This document shows, piece by piece, positions 44,930 to 56,374 of a DNA stretch of 64,000 nt; position 1 is the stretch's first letter; each line of letters begins with the position of its first letter. The stretch lies in assembly GCA_023376005.1 (NCBI GenBank), contig CM042157.1, positions 88,689,086 to 88,753,085 of the forward strand, written 5' to 3'. This DNA comes from Doryteuthis pealeii. Taxonomy: Eukaryota; Mollusca; Cephalopoda; Myopsida; Loliginidae. The notes beneath the pieces are model-generated. The model saw only the letters and a program-made list of their open reading frames with translations, did not search any database and was not told where the DNA came from. Made by a program: the position numbers and the translations under genes.

Positions 44930-45740
44930 GCCTCTCACCCCACTTATGAGGGCGTGACACAAATACATTTTTATCTGGGCCCACCCACAAGCCAAAGCTC
45001 ATGGGTGGTAGTCACAAAAAATGAGTCGATCCCGTCGGCATTCCCTCTCGAGTGGAGCGCGTCTGGCGCTGGGCAATAAACCCAGCTCTGCCCCTTTAAA
45101 TCGAGGGGGCGGGTGTTGCCTGGGGGGATCGACGCTGTTAATTTCATTAACAGACACAGGCCCCGAAAGGCCTGTGCTATTAGGGTATTTGCCTCTCATC
45201 CCACTTATGAGGGCGTGACACAAAGACATTTTTATGTGGGCCCACCCACAAGTCGAAGCTCATTGGTAGTAGACACAAAAAATGCGTCAATCCCGTCGGC
45301 ATTCCCTCTCGAGTGGGCGCCTCAGGCGCTGGGCAATAAACCCAGCCCTGTCCCTTTAAATCAAGGGGGAAGATGTTGCCTGGGGAGATAGCCCCCTGGG
45401 ATCGACGTTGTTAATTTCTTTAATAGACACAGGCCCCGAAAGGCCCGTGCTATTAAAGTATTTGCCTCTCACCCCACTTATGAGGGCGTGACACAAAGAC
45501 ATTTTTATGTGGCCCTATCCACAAGTCGAAGCTCATAGGTGGTAGACAAAAAATGCGTCGATACCGTCGGAATTTCCGCTCGAGGGGGCGCCTCAGGCAC
45601 TGGGCAATAAACCCAGCCCTGCCCCTTTAAATCGAGAGGGCATGTGTTGCCTGGGGGGATAGCGCCCTGGGATCGACGCTGTTAATTTACATTATCAAGC
45701 ACAGGCCCCGAAGAGCACATGTTATTAGTGCGTTTAAAAT
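44930..45740 (+). repeat. ~270-bp core tandem repeat, three units
   Basis: GGCGTGACACAAA blocks at 44951, 45212 and 45485 give periods of 261 and 273. Each unit has CCCGTCGGCATTCCCTCTCG, AATAAACCCAGC, GGGATCGACGCTGTTAATTT and GGCCCGTGCTATTA blocks. The left arm has two units. Confidence 0.9.
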
Positions 45741-45884
45741 CTTGCAATGTGTCATATATAACAAAGAAATAAAGGTTTACATAATATATTATGTGATTAA
45801 TTTGCATACAGTTTTTTTAACAAAACTGGGTTTAATAAATAATTACTTGTTTTTATTGATAAATGATTTTATATAGAAACCAAT

Positions 45885-46386
45885 GTTGAGAATGTTGGCA
45901 TATAAGGCGTGTGCTAGACGCCCGGTTCTACTTATAGACTCGCCGAGAACTATGTGACCAACCTATTGGCCAATCACTGGCAGTGCTCTGCTGCTGATAT
46001 TGTTATTTATACCGGCTGTTCTAATCTTAGCTACTTACAACTACTTGAACCTTCGTGGACGACGGAACATAGGATTATATCACTGGACCTTTGATACTAC
46101 GTAGGATTCCATAACTCAGGACTTATTCACTTACCAAAGCATTCTATATCACAGGACTTATTCACTTACCAAAGGATTCTATAGTTCAGGACTTATTCAC
46201 TTACCAAAGGATTCTATAGTTCAGGACTTATTCACTTACCAAAGGATTCTATAGTTCAGGACTTATTCACTTACCAAAGATTCTATAGTTCAGGACTTAT
46301 TCACTTACCAAAGGATTCTATAGCTCAGGACTTACTTACTTTAAGTCCTTTTCAACTGGCCAAGGTTGGCGGTCAGAAACTTAACA
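45885..46386. mobile_element. 502-bp insertion with 6-bp target duplication
   Basis: Flanked by ACCAAT (45879-45884 and 46387-46392). The left-arm equivalent (near 11132, TAATTGGTTTC) is an uninterrupted empty site. No coding frame, and only weak end similarity (GTTGAGAAT versus inverse GTTGTTAAG), so the class is unknown. It contains a 35-bp minisatellite at 46102-46345. Confidence 0.7.
46102..46345. repeat. 35-bp minisatellite, seven units
   Basis: Unit AGGATTCTATAGTTCAGG followed by ACTTATTCACTTACCAA; the inner units are nearly identical, the outer ones diverged. Confidence 0.95.
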
Positions 46387-46524
46387 ACCAATTAAAATAT
46401 AATTAAAAGTAGTGTAATCTTTTTATATGCGTTCTCATGTAATTTTATTAGTCATTCTAATTCAATATATTTAATTACATTAAAACTTAAATACTTACGC
46501 CCGGAAGGAGCATATTCTTGCTAG

Positions 46525-47299
46525 TATAATCAAAATGGATTGCAGATATTTTTAATAACACCTGTTCAAAACCGTCATCATGAGCAACTGACGTCATCAG
46601 TGTATTCCAATATGGCATACGGTAGACATGAGAGATTTTTAGTTGTGTGTCTTGAAGGAATAATTTTCATAGAAGTCTTTAATGGCAAGTGATAAAAGTT
46701 GTCACACAGGAAAGGATTTTATTCCGCTTTGCCAACGTGAGTCAATGAAACAAGCATTGAAGTATTTGCTATTTGGCCTAGAATGCATTGGTTGTCTTGG
46801 ATCTGAAAATGTGGAGTCGTTTTAAACACCACACTTACGAACAAATCTCCCAGAAAAGTACCAGGACATAGAAGAATTAAACAAATCCTATCAGAAACTA
46901 ATCTTTAAAGAAAACATAATATGGTCTTCATTAATTATTTACTACATAAATTATCCCCCTTCAAGCACATATAGGATTAAATGGGTTGGGGCGTATAATA
47001 AGGACAATAGGGTTGGGACAATCATATAGGTTCAAAGGCTTGATGTAAACGCCCGATTGATCGGAGGAGAGCCTATTCGACCACCCGTTTAGCCTACGTA
47101 TGGGCTAAAGTGTAGTGTTGCATTTCGTGGACTACTCAGTCAGCTGGGTTCTATCCTTAAGCATAACGGATTGCCACCCAAAGCCAACATGTGGCCCCAT
47201 TGGAGGATCTACCCACATGTGCAGGTGGTGTATTCTAAAGCCCGACCACACAAGGCTTAATAAACTCAGTACTGAATAAAGAAATAAAATAAAGAAATC
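46525..47299. other. Outer part of right arm
   Basis: Mirror of 10436-10748, then a one- to two-unit remnant of the 40-bp array at 46845-46905, then sequence matching 5975-6215 in reverse (GGTTGGGGCGTATAATAAGG). No gene. Confidence 0.6.
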
Positions 47300-47590
47300 A
47301 AAGTATCAAAAAATAAAAAATTGTAAAATATGGTTTTAAATTAACTATACAAATGAATATTTATATAAAAAATGTTGTTCTGGTTCCAACGGGAGAAAAT
47401 TCAATATTTTATAAAAAAAAAAAAGAAGGTCCGCAAAATGTATTATGTTCTCAGAAAAAAAAATCTTTATTCTTTTTTTATCTTACATATGCGACACGTG
47501 TTTCTGATCTGTTGTCTTCTTCAGGCATTGAATTATTATTTTGGCAGAATATGTCCGATATTTGATAGGTTGTGTGTGTTTCTGCAACTT
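47300..47590 (-). mobile_element. Interspersed repeat X (hammerhead-bearing), copy 2
   Basis: Inverse of 10776-11015. Contains the hammerhead at 47489-47528 and a TGTTGTTCTGGTTCCAACGG block. Confidence 0.65.
47489..47528 (-). ncRNA. Hammerhead ribozyme motif
   Basis: Stem I ATGC/GCAT (four pairs), core CTGAAGA, GAAA, palindrome CACGTG, T and C at the cleavage site. Stem II (AGACAACAGATCA) is weak, with two to three pairs. Confidence 0.7.
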
Positions 47591-48394
47591 TTCTATTATA
47601 ATGGCTGTGTAATAACGGTTGAACGCTACGTTATTTTTTTTCAATCCTTAAATGAATAATATAAATGAATATTGATATTTTTGTACACGATTACCGATTC
47701 TTCCTTAGGGAAACGGGGCCAAAAAAGAAGCAAAAAAGAATTATTCAATTTGATTCGTTTGAGAAAGAATTCATATCGGCTTACAAGTATTTTGAAATAG
47801 GTATATTTGGGCAGCATCTTTTCATTCAAACAAATTTGATTAAAGAATAATGGAATCCTTATAGGTTTTAATTTGTTTTTCTTTTAAGTTTCCTAGCGTT
47901 TCCTTTGATGTTATTGTCTTGAAACTCGCGACAATATTCTAAAATGCTTAAAATTGATAGAATACATTTTTAATCTAAATTACGTTTGACTAGCGCGTTT
48001 GAAATAATTAAAAATTAAACTGCCACTGCTAATTAGAGTCACCTTGGCGACAAAAACAAAACAATAGTCAAGTCAAATGTTAAACAGTTTTGATAATGAG
48101 AGTTTAAACAAATATACACTAACTTGATAATGATTCAGAAAAGAACCGAAATTACTTGTTTTACCAATAAACAAATCTTCCGGACAACTGATTAACGACT
48201 TTCAAGATAATAAAATCAAAGGAATTAGGAAACTTGAAAGAAAAAAATTGTAAGTAAATAATCGTATTTAATTCTAATTAGCATCTTAATTATTAACAAT
48301 GTATATGTTAAGGTCTAGCTAAGATAGATTTGCATCAAAATAGCCCATCTTATTTGTATTTACCACGTACCCACGTGTACGGGTTAGGCACAAG
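47591..48394. other. Unassigned stretch
   Basis: AT-rich with short overlapping frames of no recognisable content. Confidence 0.4.
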
Positions 48395-49180
48395 ACCCTA
48401 TTAATGTGATATCACCCACGAACCGAAGCTCATGGGTGGCGGGTGCAAAAAATGCGTGGATCCAGTCGGCATTAGCCCTCAGGGGGGAGCACCTCAGGCA
48501 CTGGGCAATAAACCCAGCGCTTCTTTTAAAATCAAGGGGGGCAGGTATTGCCTGCGGGGGTGGCTCCCTGGGATCACGCCGTTAATTTCATTAATAGATA
48601 CAAACTCCGAAAGGCTCATGTTATTAAGGTATTTGCCTCTCATCCCACTTATGAGGGCGTGACACAAGGGCATTTTTATGTGGAAGCTCATGGGTGGTAG
48701 GCACAACAAATGCGTTTATCCCGTCGGCTTTCCTCCTCAAGGGGGCGCCTCATGCACTGGGCATTAAACCTAGCCCTGTCCCTTTAAATCAAGGGGGCAG
48801 GTGGTGCCTGGGTGGGATAGCCCCCTGGGATCGACGCTGTTAATTTTATTAATAGACACAGGCCCCGATAGGCCCGTGCTATTAGTGTGTTGAAAATCCT
48901 GCCTTGTGTGTTATATATCATTAAGAAATAAATATTTACATAGTATATGGTGTGAATAATTTGCATACCGGTTTTAACAAAACCGTGTTTAATAAATAAT
49001 GACTTGGTGTTATTGATTTCTAATATCATTGTTTTATTTTCAAACATATTTAAAGGAATCCTATGTATAATTTCATATTGAAATCAATTGAAATAAAGTA
49101 AATGCAATTTTTTTTTTGTGTTCGAATTTAGTAACATTATTCTTTTTAATTCGATACAATATTTAATTATCTTAAAACTT
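48395..49180 (+). mobile_element. Helitron-like core repeats and 3' part, truncated
   Basis: Two core units (GGTGGCGGGTGCAAAAAATG at 48436 and GGTGGTAGGCACAACAAATG at about 48692), then the AATTTGCATACCGGTTTTAA block and a TTATTGATTTCTAAT block as in 49630-50220. The terminal hairpin and CTAG are not found; similarity fades near 49180. Confidence 0.6.
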
Positions 49181-49629
49181 AATTAACCAGCTATAAAAAC
49201 AAAATAGGTTTGTTAGCCACAGGGTTTCATAGCAAACTGACGCATAATGGGTTTTTTTCTACATAAATACAGTAGAAATAAGAATTGGGAAATTAAAGAT
49301 GTTGAAAAATAAAACCTGCCTTTCTGTTAATTTATGAGAAGTGGACACAGAGATTAAGACGAATTCAAGATAAACCCAAGTAAACCCAAGAAGACAGAAG
49401 ACCAAAGGACTTAGCCCTATTAGTAATGATAGAAGATAATAGTCAAAATAAGAAGAGTAAGAATAACAACTATTCAACAACTCTACAATTTGGCGGCAGA
49501 ATATCGATTGGTACTTTAAGATGTCCACAGAGTGTTAACTCTGGTTCTTATAAAACATTGGGCTACTTAAAAGATAAGTACCCAATGCGGAATACTTCAG
49601 TTAGGAAAACAACAAACGCGTTAGTTATA
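49181..49629. other. Unassigned stretch
   Basis: Contains an 87-codon frame (49426-49689) running into the next element; no domain recognised. Confidence 0.4.
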
Positions 49630-50220
49630 TCTTATTATAATGGAGATTGTGTGTTTTTCTGTCTGAAACCGAAACAATATTACTACTAAAGTCACAATTC
49701 CCTTAGTTATTTGCCTCACATTCTACGTGATTTTATTTTTTATTTAAACATCAATTATTAATAAAATTGTTTCACATTATTAATATTGTTAGCCAAAAAT
49801 ACATACTAATAACATGCAATTGTATTTATATATAAAACAAAATAGTGGTGTACAGTGTCAACGGGAAGGCTAATTTGCATATTGATCTTAAATATTTGAT
49901 TTTAATAAATATGTGCTTGGTATTATTGATTTCTAATTGTCTGGTTTTTTTCTCAATGAATACGAGCAAAAATCTCTTCAATAAATCTTAAAAGAAATCC
50001 TTTAACAAGAAGGAATAACTGTAATTTTATTCTTACTTCCTATCTTAACTGAATAGTTAAATTAGGAAAAATTAGTCATGAGAGACAGGAGTGATGGAAG
50101 ACTAAGTTTCAAATCTTTTATCTGCATTCTTATTAAGTTTCATTAGCCCTTCCAATTTAAATATATTTTATTACATTAAAACTTAAATACTTGCACCCGG
50201 AGGGTGCATATATTTGCTAG
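49630..50220 (+). mobile_element. Non-autonomous Helitron, 591 bp
   Basis: Starts TC (TCTTATTATAATGGAG) and ends CTAG (50217-50220), inserted between A (49629) and T (50221), the canonical Helitron target. A perfect hairpin GCACCC-GGA-GGGTGC (50193-50207) lies nine bases before CTAG. No coding frame, so it depends on a partner. Sister copy at 62535-63155. Confidence 0.85.
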
Positions 50221-50344
50221 TTTATATAACTTTATTATAACATATTAGGGGAACAAGGTTCCCGGGCTATTTAATGTCACAAGTGTCCAAACATACACAA
50301 TAGTGTTAATAGACAAAGTGGTAACCACTTACTGTAAGTAGAGG

Positions 50345-50582
50345 ATGTAGCGTCTGGTGTGCACCATAGGTGTCTGCTGGAGAGAGATGACAAGCATGTC
50401 CAGGCTTGTTCAGTGACATCGGAAGAAGAGCGTTCTCTCCATGCGTTCCTGTGTCACGTGACTAAAATAGCGTCTCCTGACACGGAAGATTCACCAAAAC
50501 CCTCAGACAAGAGTGACTGCCCTTACAGTACAACGTGCTTTTACCATGCATATTGACTATGTGTCAAATTGTATTGCAAATA
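50345..50582 (+). other. Possible terminal exon, weak
   Basis: A 65-codon frame (50359-50556) of mixed composition ends with TGA and is followed about 20 bases later by AATAAA (in GCAAATAAAGTT). It has no ATG, follows an in-frame stop and matches no family I know. Could be chance. Confidence 0.15.
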
Positions 50583-50983
50583 AAGTTAGACTACGTAACA
50601 TTTTCTTTTTTGTTCACCAACTAATTTGATAAGACTTCAATCACATGTTTCTTTTTGATAGACGACGATGACAGTGAGACGAAGATAAAAAATTTGATAT
50701 TTTCAAAATACCTCGATAGCAAAAAGAAAAAATGAAAGCCTCCAGGAAAAGAAAACTTCCTTCCGCCCTGTCAGCTGGGGTCTTAGAATGCACCGATTGC
50801 ACCTCTGCAGAGGAGTAAGACTCCCCCAAAGTGTATTTTGGCAGCATTTTTTCTTTTATAAAAGTTTAGTTGAACTGTACAGACAATTCTTGTCGGACAA
50901 GTTTTTGGTTGATCCTTTCTAATTTTCGGGCTATCTTTTTGGTGATGGGGTGTAACTGGTGTAACAGTCCACTAAAGGTTTCT

Positions 50984-51025
50984 AAACGAGCGCTTTCGGC
51001 TATACAGTTTGCCATCATCAGGTAG
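50984..51025 (-). ncRNA. Hammerhead motif
   Basis: Core CTGATGA, stem II GGC/GCC around AAACTGTATA, GAAA, palindrome GCGC, T and C at the cleavage site. Stem I is weak (CTAC versus GTTT). Confidence 0.6.
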
Positions 51026-51284
51026 GAAACGATGGTATGGTTTCGTGTCTCGTTTTTAACGAGAACGAGTAGTAGTAGCAAGGAATTAGAAGTGGAGGTA
51101 ATAACCATTGGTAGTGGGAGGTTGTAGGAATGGTAGTGGTTCGAGCGAGCGATGCAGTAGTGATTTTTTGTGGAGGGGGCACAAGTTGTGAGAGAGGGAG
51201 GGGGGTATAGTGAAAGGCGGATAGGATTCCTTGCTACTACTCGATCTCGTTAAAAACAGGACACGAAACCATACCACCATTTCC

Positions 51285-51325
51285 TACCTGATGATGGCAA
51301 ACTGTTATTGCCGAACAGGCCGCTG
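51285..51325 (+). ncRNA. Degenerate hammerhead motif
   Basis: Core CTGATGA and stem II GGCA/TTGCC kept, but GAAA reads GAAC and stem III has diverged. Confidence 0.45.
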
Positions 51326-51330
51326 CAGTT

Positions 51331-53900
51331 TTTCTAATATCCTCTTTCTTCAAGGGCCTTGTGTTTTAAGAGTGGATGTTTTCAATTAGTTAAAACTGTT
51401 TCTTAAATTGTTTCTTACATTTACCTTAACAGTCCTCAGACACCCCTCCGACAATATCCCAACACAAAAAGACACTGGGCCCTTGGACTGCAAAAAGGGT
51501 ATATAAATTAGATATAGTGCATCAATATCCTCAGATATATATCTTACCCTCTAAATCCGCTCCCCAAAAACGATCAGCCCTTGTGAGCGTATGTAAATGT
51601 AATGTTAATCTTGTGTTATAAAAAACACGCATATTTCTCTAAAAACGTCGTTCTTTTAATTTAAAATGAGGTAATAAAATAAAACATATAATAACTAAGG
51701 TAAATCATTTATAGATTAGCAATAAATGGGTTCATTTTTAGTGGACCCCTATTCTTTATTTTTCCTATATCCTTATAAGATTAAATTGCCCTATTCTAGT
51801 AAACTTTATAGTGGGAAAAAATATTTGACTTAACAGATGTAGTTGTTATAGAGGTTATTCAAAAAGAAACAATATATTTTAATGTGTACTTTAACTAAAA
51901 TGTTTATTGTTCACAGTTAACTGAGCATCTCTACTTATGAGACCATATGAATACATTTCTATTGACACACTTGATGAAGCAATAAGCAAATTCCGAAGAC
52001 TATATAATTTGCCTACAGCACCTTTGGGCATTGTGAAGGCAAACAGAAAATTTCTAACTGGTATAGAAATCGGTAGAGGAGGTTGATCTTTTTCAAAACT
52101 TGATTTCATATTTCGCCAGCAATTTTTTCTACAAGGAATTACTGTTTTTTCATTTGTCAGTGCTGTCTCGGTCTTTTCTGTCTCCAAAAAACATTATGCC
52201 CACTGGACTCATAACTGCACCACTCTCGTAAACCCATAACAAGTGATCGCACAACGTGAGGTTCATAAAGCTCAAATCATCTCCGATGCAGAATAACCCC
52301 AGGTCATGAAACTAAATTGTGAAAAGCAATATCAATGTTTTAAAACACCTAAAGGGACTCTTTTTGGGCACACTTATTACATGAGATTGAATAGTTGAGA
52401 AACGCAGACGAAAAAAAAGTAATCAAATGGGCAAAGTGGGTATGAACAAAATTGGTATATTTTTTTAATCGTGGCATATCGAAAGTAAAAGTATTAACTT
52501 TCGTCTTTTTTATATATTAATGATTTTCATCTGAGCTGTAGGTTTACTCTGATCAGTCATTATCATTATATTTTAGCAACTAATTATTTATTTGTTCTGA
52601 CACCGTACGGTGTGAACTATTTAATACAGTCCCAGATTATTATTGTTGAATTTTGTCTATTAATCTTTAAAATTCGAAGTTTGAATTCATATATAATATT
52701 AAATATCCCCCTAATTAATACATACTCTACTTGCTTTTACTGTCTATGTCGTTACCCTTTGCAGAGGTTTGTCAACTTTCCTCTGAACCTTTTGCCCCTC
52801 CTTAGCCCAATATACTTCAAGGGCTGGTCTTGTTTTCGACTAATCTGGGTAGACTATCCATATACTGTTGAAACATCAGTAAGTGTCAGAAACTATACCC
52901 AAATCTCTCATCTGTCTGTCTCTCTCGACCCAAACTAATTTTGCCCTCTTAAACTGTTGTGATATTATGCGCTGGTCTTCTTATATATAACACATCAATT
53001 TCATCTATAAGATCATTGGGCAATCACTCATACAAATATCTTAAAAATAGTACATGGGGGAAAGTCGCGAATTTCTTCGAGTTGAATACATGGATCATAA
53101 AGAAATCATTCTTAACATTAAAGTATTGAACTCTTACTGAGCATATCATTTATCCTGGCATTCCCATTTTGTGTTTTTATGTTTCCCATTCTTATCTTCG
53201 ATCCGGATTCTGGTCCAGTTCTTATAAGGTAAAAGTTTTATCCTGTTTGGATTTGTTGGTTTTCGCCTTTTTTGAAACCCATTTACATTTGGTTACATAT
53301 TGTACGTGTTTTCCGGGCTTCCTCATCTTCTTATTTCTCGGATTCTCCTACTTCTCTCTTTCTCATTACTTTCCCTGCGTACGCCACCAAAGGGTTTGGC
53401 GTTCACGAATTTTCTCCTTCCGCAATATCTTTTCTTATTCTACCATTTCTTACATGTTCTATCCCAGTCTTGGTTTCTTCCTTCTTAGGTTAGGCATCCC
53501 TCTATATTTCCTTTTACTGTTCACATATATACACCTTCTCTTCTCATTATTCCTTTTACTTACTCCCACTAAACGTCCCGATGCTAGAAGAGTTATGCAC
53601 ATAAGAATTAGGCGGTTTTTTTTTCTACTCTTAGTCAATATACAAGACTTCTTTTCTTTTCTTTATACATATAACGTAATATCATTCAATACAATGGCTA
53701 TCTCATCTTTCTTCCCTCTCTCATATATTCTATACATCTGTTATATACATATACAATGTACATAAACTGTATCTTTCTCCTCTTCTTCTCATCCCTACGT
53801 GAACCATTCTCTTGTCTCTCACATATAAAGAGTTTTGGAGCTTGCGTATTATACTGCTAAGAATGTATAACCTCAAATAATAATATATCACTGAAATAAA
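51331..53900. other. Unassigned stretch
   Basis: No recognised gene. A 98-codon minus-strand frame (51891-52187) lacks a domain and an ATG; a 198-codon frame at 53169-53765 is the translation of a pyrimidine-rich strand. A 14-base perfect palindrome ACACCGTACGGTGT lies at 52600-52613. Confidence 0.4.
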
Positions 53901-54000
53901 NNNNNNNNNNNNNNNNNNNNNNNNNNNNNNNNNNNNNNNNNNNNNNNNNNNNNNNNNNNNNNNNNNNNNNNNNNNNNNNNNNNNNNNNNNNNNNNNNNNN
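53901..54000. other. Scaffold gap (100 N)
   Basis: Exactly 100 Ns, the usual placeholder for a gap of unknown length. Confidence 1.
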
Positions 54001-54850
54001 GGTAATCGACATTCTTAGGACACTCTTGTGGTCGTATTTCTTTTTAGGCATATATTGATCACATCTATTTTGTAACAAAAAGATAGTTTGGGTTTTTTGC
54101 CCATTGCAACTGAGGCTATTTCAATCAAAATTAAAAATTTTGGCAAAATCAGAAATCTTAATACTTAAAAGTTGGGACATTAAAAGTTTAAATTTAATGA
54201 AGTTTTATTCAATCTGGGCTACGCTTGTTTTTCAGAATTATGAACACAGGATTTTAAAAAATAAAAATGTGTTCTGCTAGTTAATTTAATATTTAATAAT
54301 AAAACCATTAATTAATTTAATGAATATTAATAATAATTTATTATAAGAGATAGTATTTCATATTTTATTCATGTGGTGAAAACAAATTTCCGTTTCAACT
54401 ATTGTTGCGTTGTAAAACAAAAAAACAAAAAATTTTTTCATTTGAGAAAGAAACTTTAAATATGTTGAATTAATTTGAAAAAAGAAAATGTATATCCAGC
54501 ATAAGTAAACGTGAGGGAGTTATTGCCCTTTTCGCTAGCACTAACCAGAGGGAGCATTTTTTTTCGTCAAACTACCATCAACGTCGCACTTTACAGCACA
54601 GAATTTCAGATTATACAATCTGTGCTCTATTCCTTTTCTCCATTTCTTCTTCGGCATATAGAGTATTATTGAGCTCGTGTTGGGGACGGGTTAAATTTAT
54701 CACAATTAGATACTCTCACAGAATTACTTATGCGATTTACATTAGGGTGGATCACTACATAGGACGTATTATGGTTATCACACTATCTATAGCGAGGCTA
54801 AGCGGCACGAGACGAGGAGGACTGAAGGAAGACGAGAGAGAGAGAGGGGG
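54001..54850. other. Unassigned stretch
   Basis: AT-rich with a short GA run before the TA microsatellite. Nothing supportable. Confidence 0.4.
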
Positions 54851-54894
<44 letters not shown>

Positions 54895-55031
54895 GTGTAT
54901 CAATGTTGTTCTTGTGGACGTTTTCTATGATATCGAGTATCACAGGAAATATATAAAAAGTGATCCAAAAAAAGAACAAAGTATTTATATGTATACACAC
55001 ACAACACACACACACATACACACACACCACA

Positions 55032-55075
<44 letters not shown>
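54851..55075. repeat. TA and CA microsatellites
   Basis: (TA)n at about 54855-54892 and 55035-55075, (CA)n at about 54995-55033, with a short island between. Confidence 0.95.
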
Positions 55076-55078
<3 letters not shown>

Positions 55079-56192
55079 GAATAGAAACAATGAAACAATT
55101 TATTCTATTACATTTTATGAATTTCTCGAAATTTCTTTACTTCAAAACAAAAAAAAAGCAATTGAAAGTAAAAGTAAATCACGTAAAAAAAAATTGAAGT
55201 AATAAGATTTATTTATTTTTAATGTGTTTTTTTTTCTTTTCCGTTGAGAATTTCTAGGAGTGTCATTCCAAACAAATTAAATTTCAACTCCAATCTCAGA
55301 TAAATAAAAAAAAAATCTTTAAATAAAAAAATAAAAAATAAAAAAAAGAAAGTTCATCTTTTTCTCTGTTTATTAATTCATTTTTTTTTCTTTGTAACAA
55401 GCAAGTTAAGCCGATGGTAATAAAAATCTCAAAGTCATTAGCATAACCAATCCGCTCATTAACTTCGTTATGACCTGCCCGAATCTATGATAAGTGTATT
55501 TAACATTACGTCTATGCATTTTTATCACAAACGACACTAATTTCTTCTGCTTTTTTTTAATTACTTTGTAATTTTCTCTGATTCTTTCAATATTACTAAA
55601 GGTCATGTGCGATAAATGATAGAAAAGAGAATCAGAAAGAAAAAATGAGAATAAAATCGACTTTTTGAGAATCAGCATTTTTAGATGCTTCCCTGACAGA
55701 TTCCTATGATTTATGGCTTCATTTTTTGAAAGATTCATTGGGCTTTTTCTACTCATAGACCAAACCCAGTCTGGTTCATATTTTATTCATCACACACGCA
55801 CACATAAACACGTATACACACACACATTACACACTATATATATATATATATGTTAGTGTATAAAAGTTTGTGAAAAAAACGTGAAAATAAGTCGAAAGAT
55901 TTTGTCACAAAATTTGAATGGGAACGCTATCGTTACCTAGCGTTTCGATTTGCTTTTTTTGAGTAGCAACTGTTAATCATCGTAAACAAAGGCTCTGAAG
56001 CTTTTACTTGTCTACAATTTTCCTTTCGTATGATTAATGATTATTAGCCCTATTCAGGATTTAAATAGCGTCGACTTCAAGAATGTAAATTTTCGACAGT
56101 TTTTCATGTTCTTTCCCAAACCTCTTATACATTTACATTGACGGATTTTATACTCATTTCTACTTCATATATATATATATATATTTATTTAG
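55076..56192. other. Unassigned stretch with short microsatellites
   Basis: CA repeats near 55790-55830 and TA near 55840 and 56168-56183. On the minus strand near 55905-55990, CGATGATTAACA and TCGAAACGCTAG resemble a decayed hammerhead, but the distances are too uncertain to call. Confidence 0.4.
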
Positions 56193-56202
56193 AATGGAAA
56201 TG

Positions 56203-56245
56203 AGTAACCTACTCGAGTTTCATCGATAGATTCTTCAGGGTTACT
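56203..56245 (-). ncRNA. Complete hammerhead ribozyme motif
   Basis: Minus-strand twin of 56332-56374: seven-pair stem I (AGTAACC/GGTTACT), core CTGAAGA, stem II ATC/GAT with loop TATC, GAAA, palindrome CTCGAG, T and A. Confidence 0.85.
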
Positions 56246-56331
56246 TTGAATTAATCGAGTTTACGATTAATCTTAGGTGTTATAAACATGTTTATAACAC
56301 CTAAGATTAATCGTAAACTCGATTAATTTAA

Positions 56332-56374
56332 AGTAACCCTGAAGAATCTATCGATGAAACTCGAGTAGGTTACT
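56332..56374 (+). ncRNA. Complete hammerhead ribozyme motif
   Basis: Stem I AGTAACC (56332-56338) with GGTTACT (56368-56374), core CTGAAGA (56339-56345), stem II ATC-TATC-GAT (56346-56355), GAAA (56356-56359), self-complementary CTCGAG (56360-56365), T then cleavage base A (56367). All required positions are intact. Confidence 0.88.

Larger units (their letters stand above)
44880..46524 (+). mobile_element. Helitron-like element with core tandem repeats, right copy
   Basis: Core repeats (44930-45740) followed by AATTTGCATACAG and a TTAATAAATAATTACTTG block shared with 48900-49020 and 49870-49930, then the end CCCGGAAGGAGCATATTCTTG and CTAG (46521-46524) before T. It carries a 502-bp insertion (45885-46386). 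The terminal hairpin is worn, and no RepHel helicase frame is present. The 5' end is not defined; I place it loosely. Confidence 0.55.
36000..47290 (-). repeat. Right arm of giant imperfect palindrome
   Basis: Reverse-complement partner of 5975-22963 with the same ordered set of elements. It generally keeps reading frames that are broken on the left: GIY-YIG 40308-40634, C2H2 finger 43655-43840, RTE tail 37062-37391. It lacks the left-only 19430-21400 block and has almost none of the 40-bp array. Confidence 0.9.
50960..51330. mobile_element. Foldback element with inverted hammerhead pair
   Basis: Inverted arms of about 75 bp: 51008-51085 and 51218-51293 (both with CCTGATGATGGC at the outer side and AGCAAGGAAT-type inner edges), with a 130-bp G-rich spacer. 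Hammerheads face outward at 50984-51025 (minus) and 51285-51325 (plus). Confidence 0.7.

Noticed and set aside
51891..52187. 98-codon minus-strand frame as an exon
   Set aside because: No ATG, no recognised family and no clear splice acceptor; not distinguishable from chance.
52600..52613. Helitron 3' hairpin at ACACCGTACGGTGT
   Set aside because: No CTRR follows within the expected distance and no sister copy is present in the window.
53169..53765. 198-codon hydrophobic frame resembling a membrane protein
   Set aside because: Phe/Leu/Ser/Tyr richness follows from a pyrimidine-rich strand; no domain, no conserved spacing, no splice or polyadenylation context.
55905..56000. Hammerhead near CGATGATTAACA
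   Set aside because: The first core base is missing and the distance to TCGAAACGC is too long for a confident stem II.
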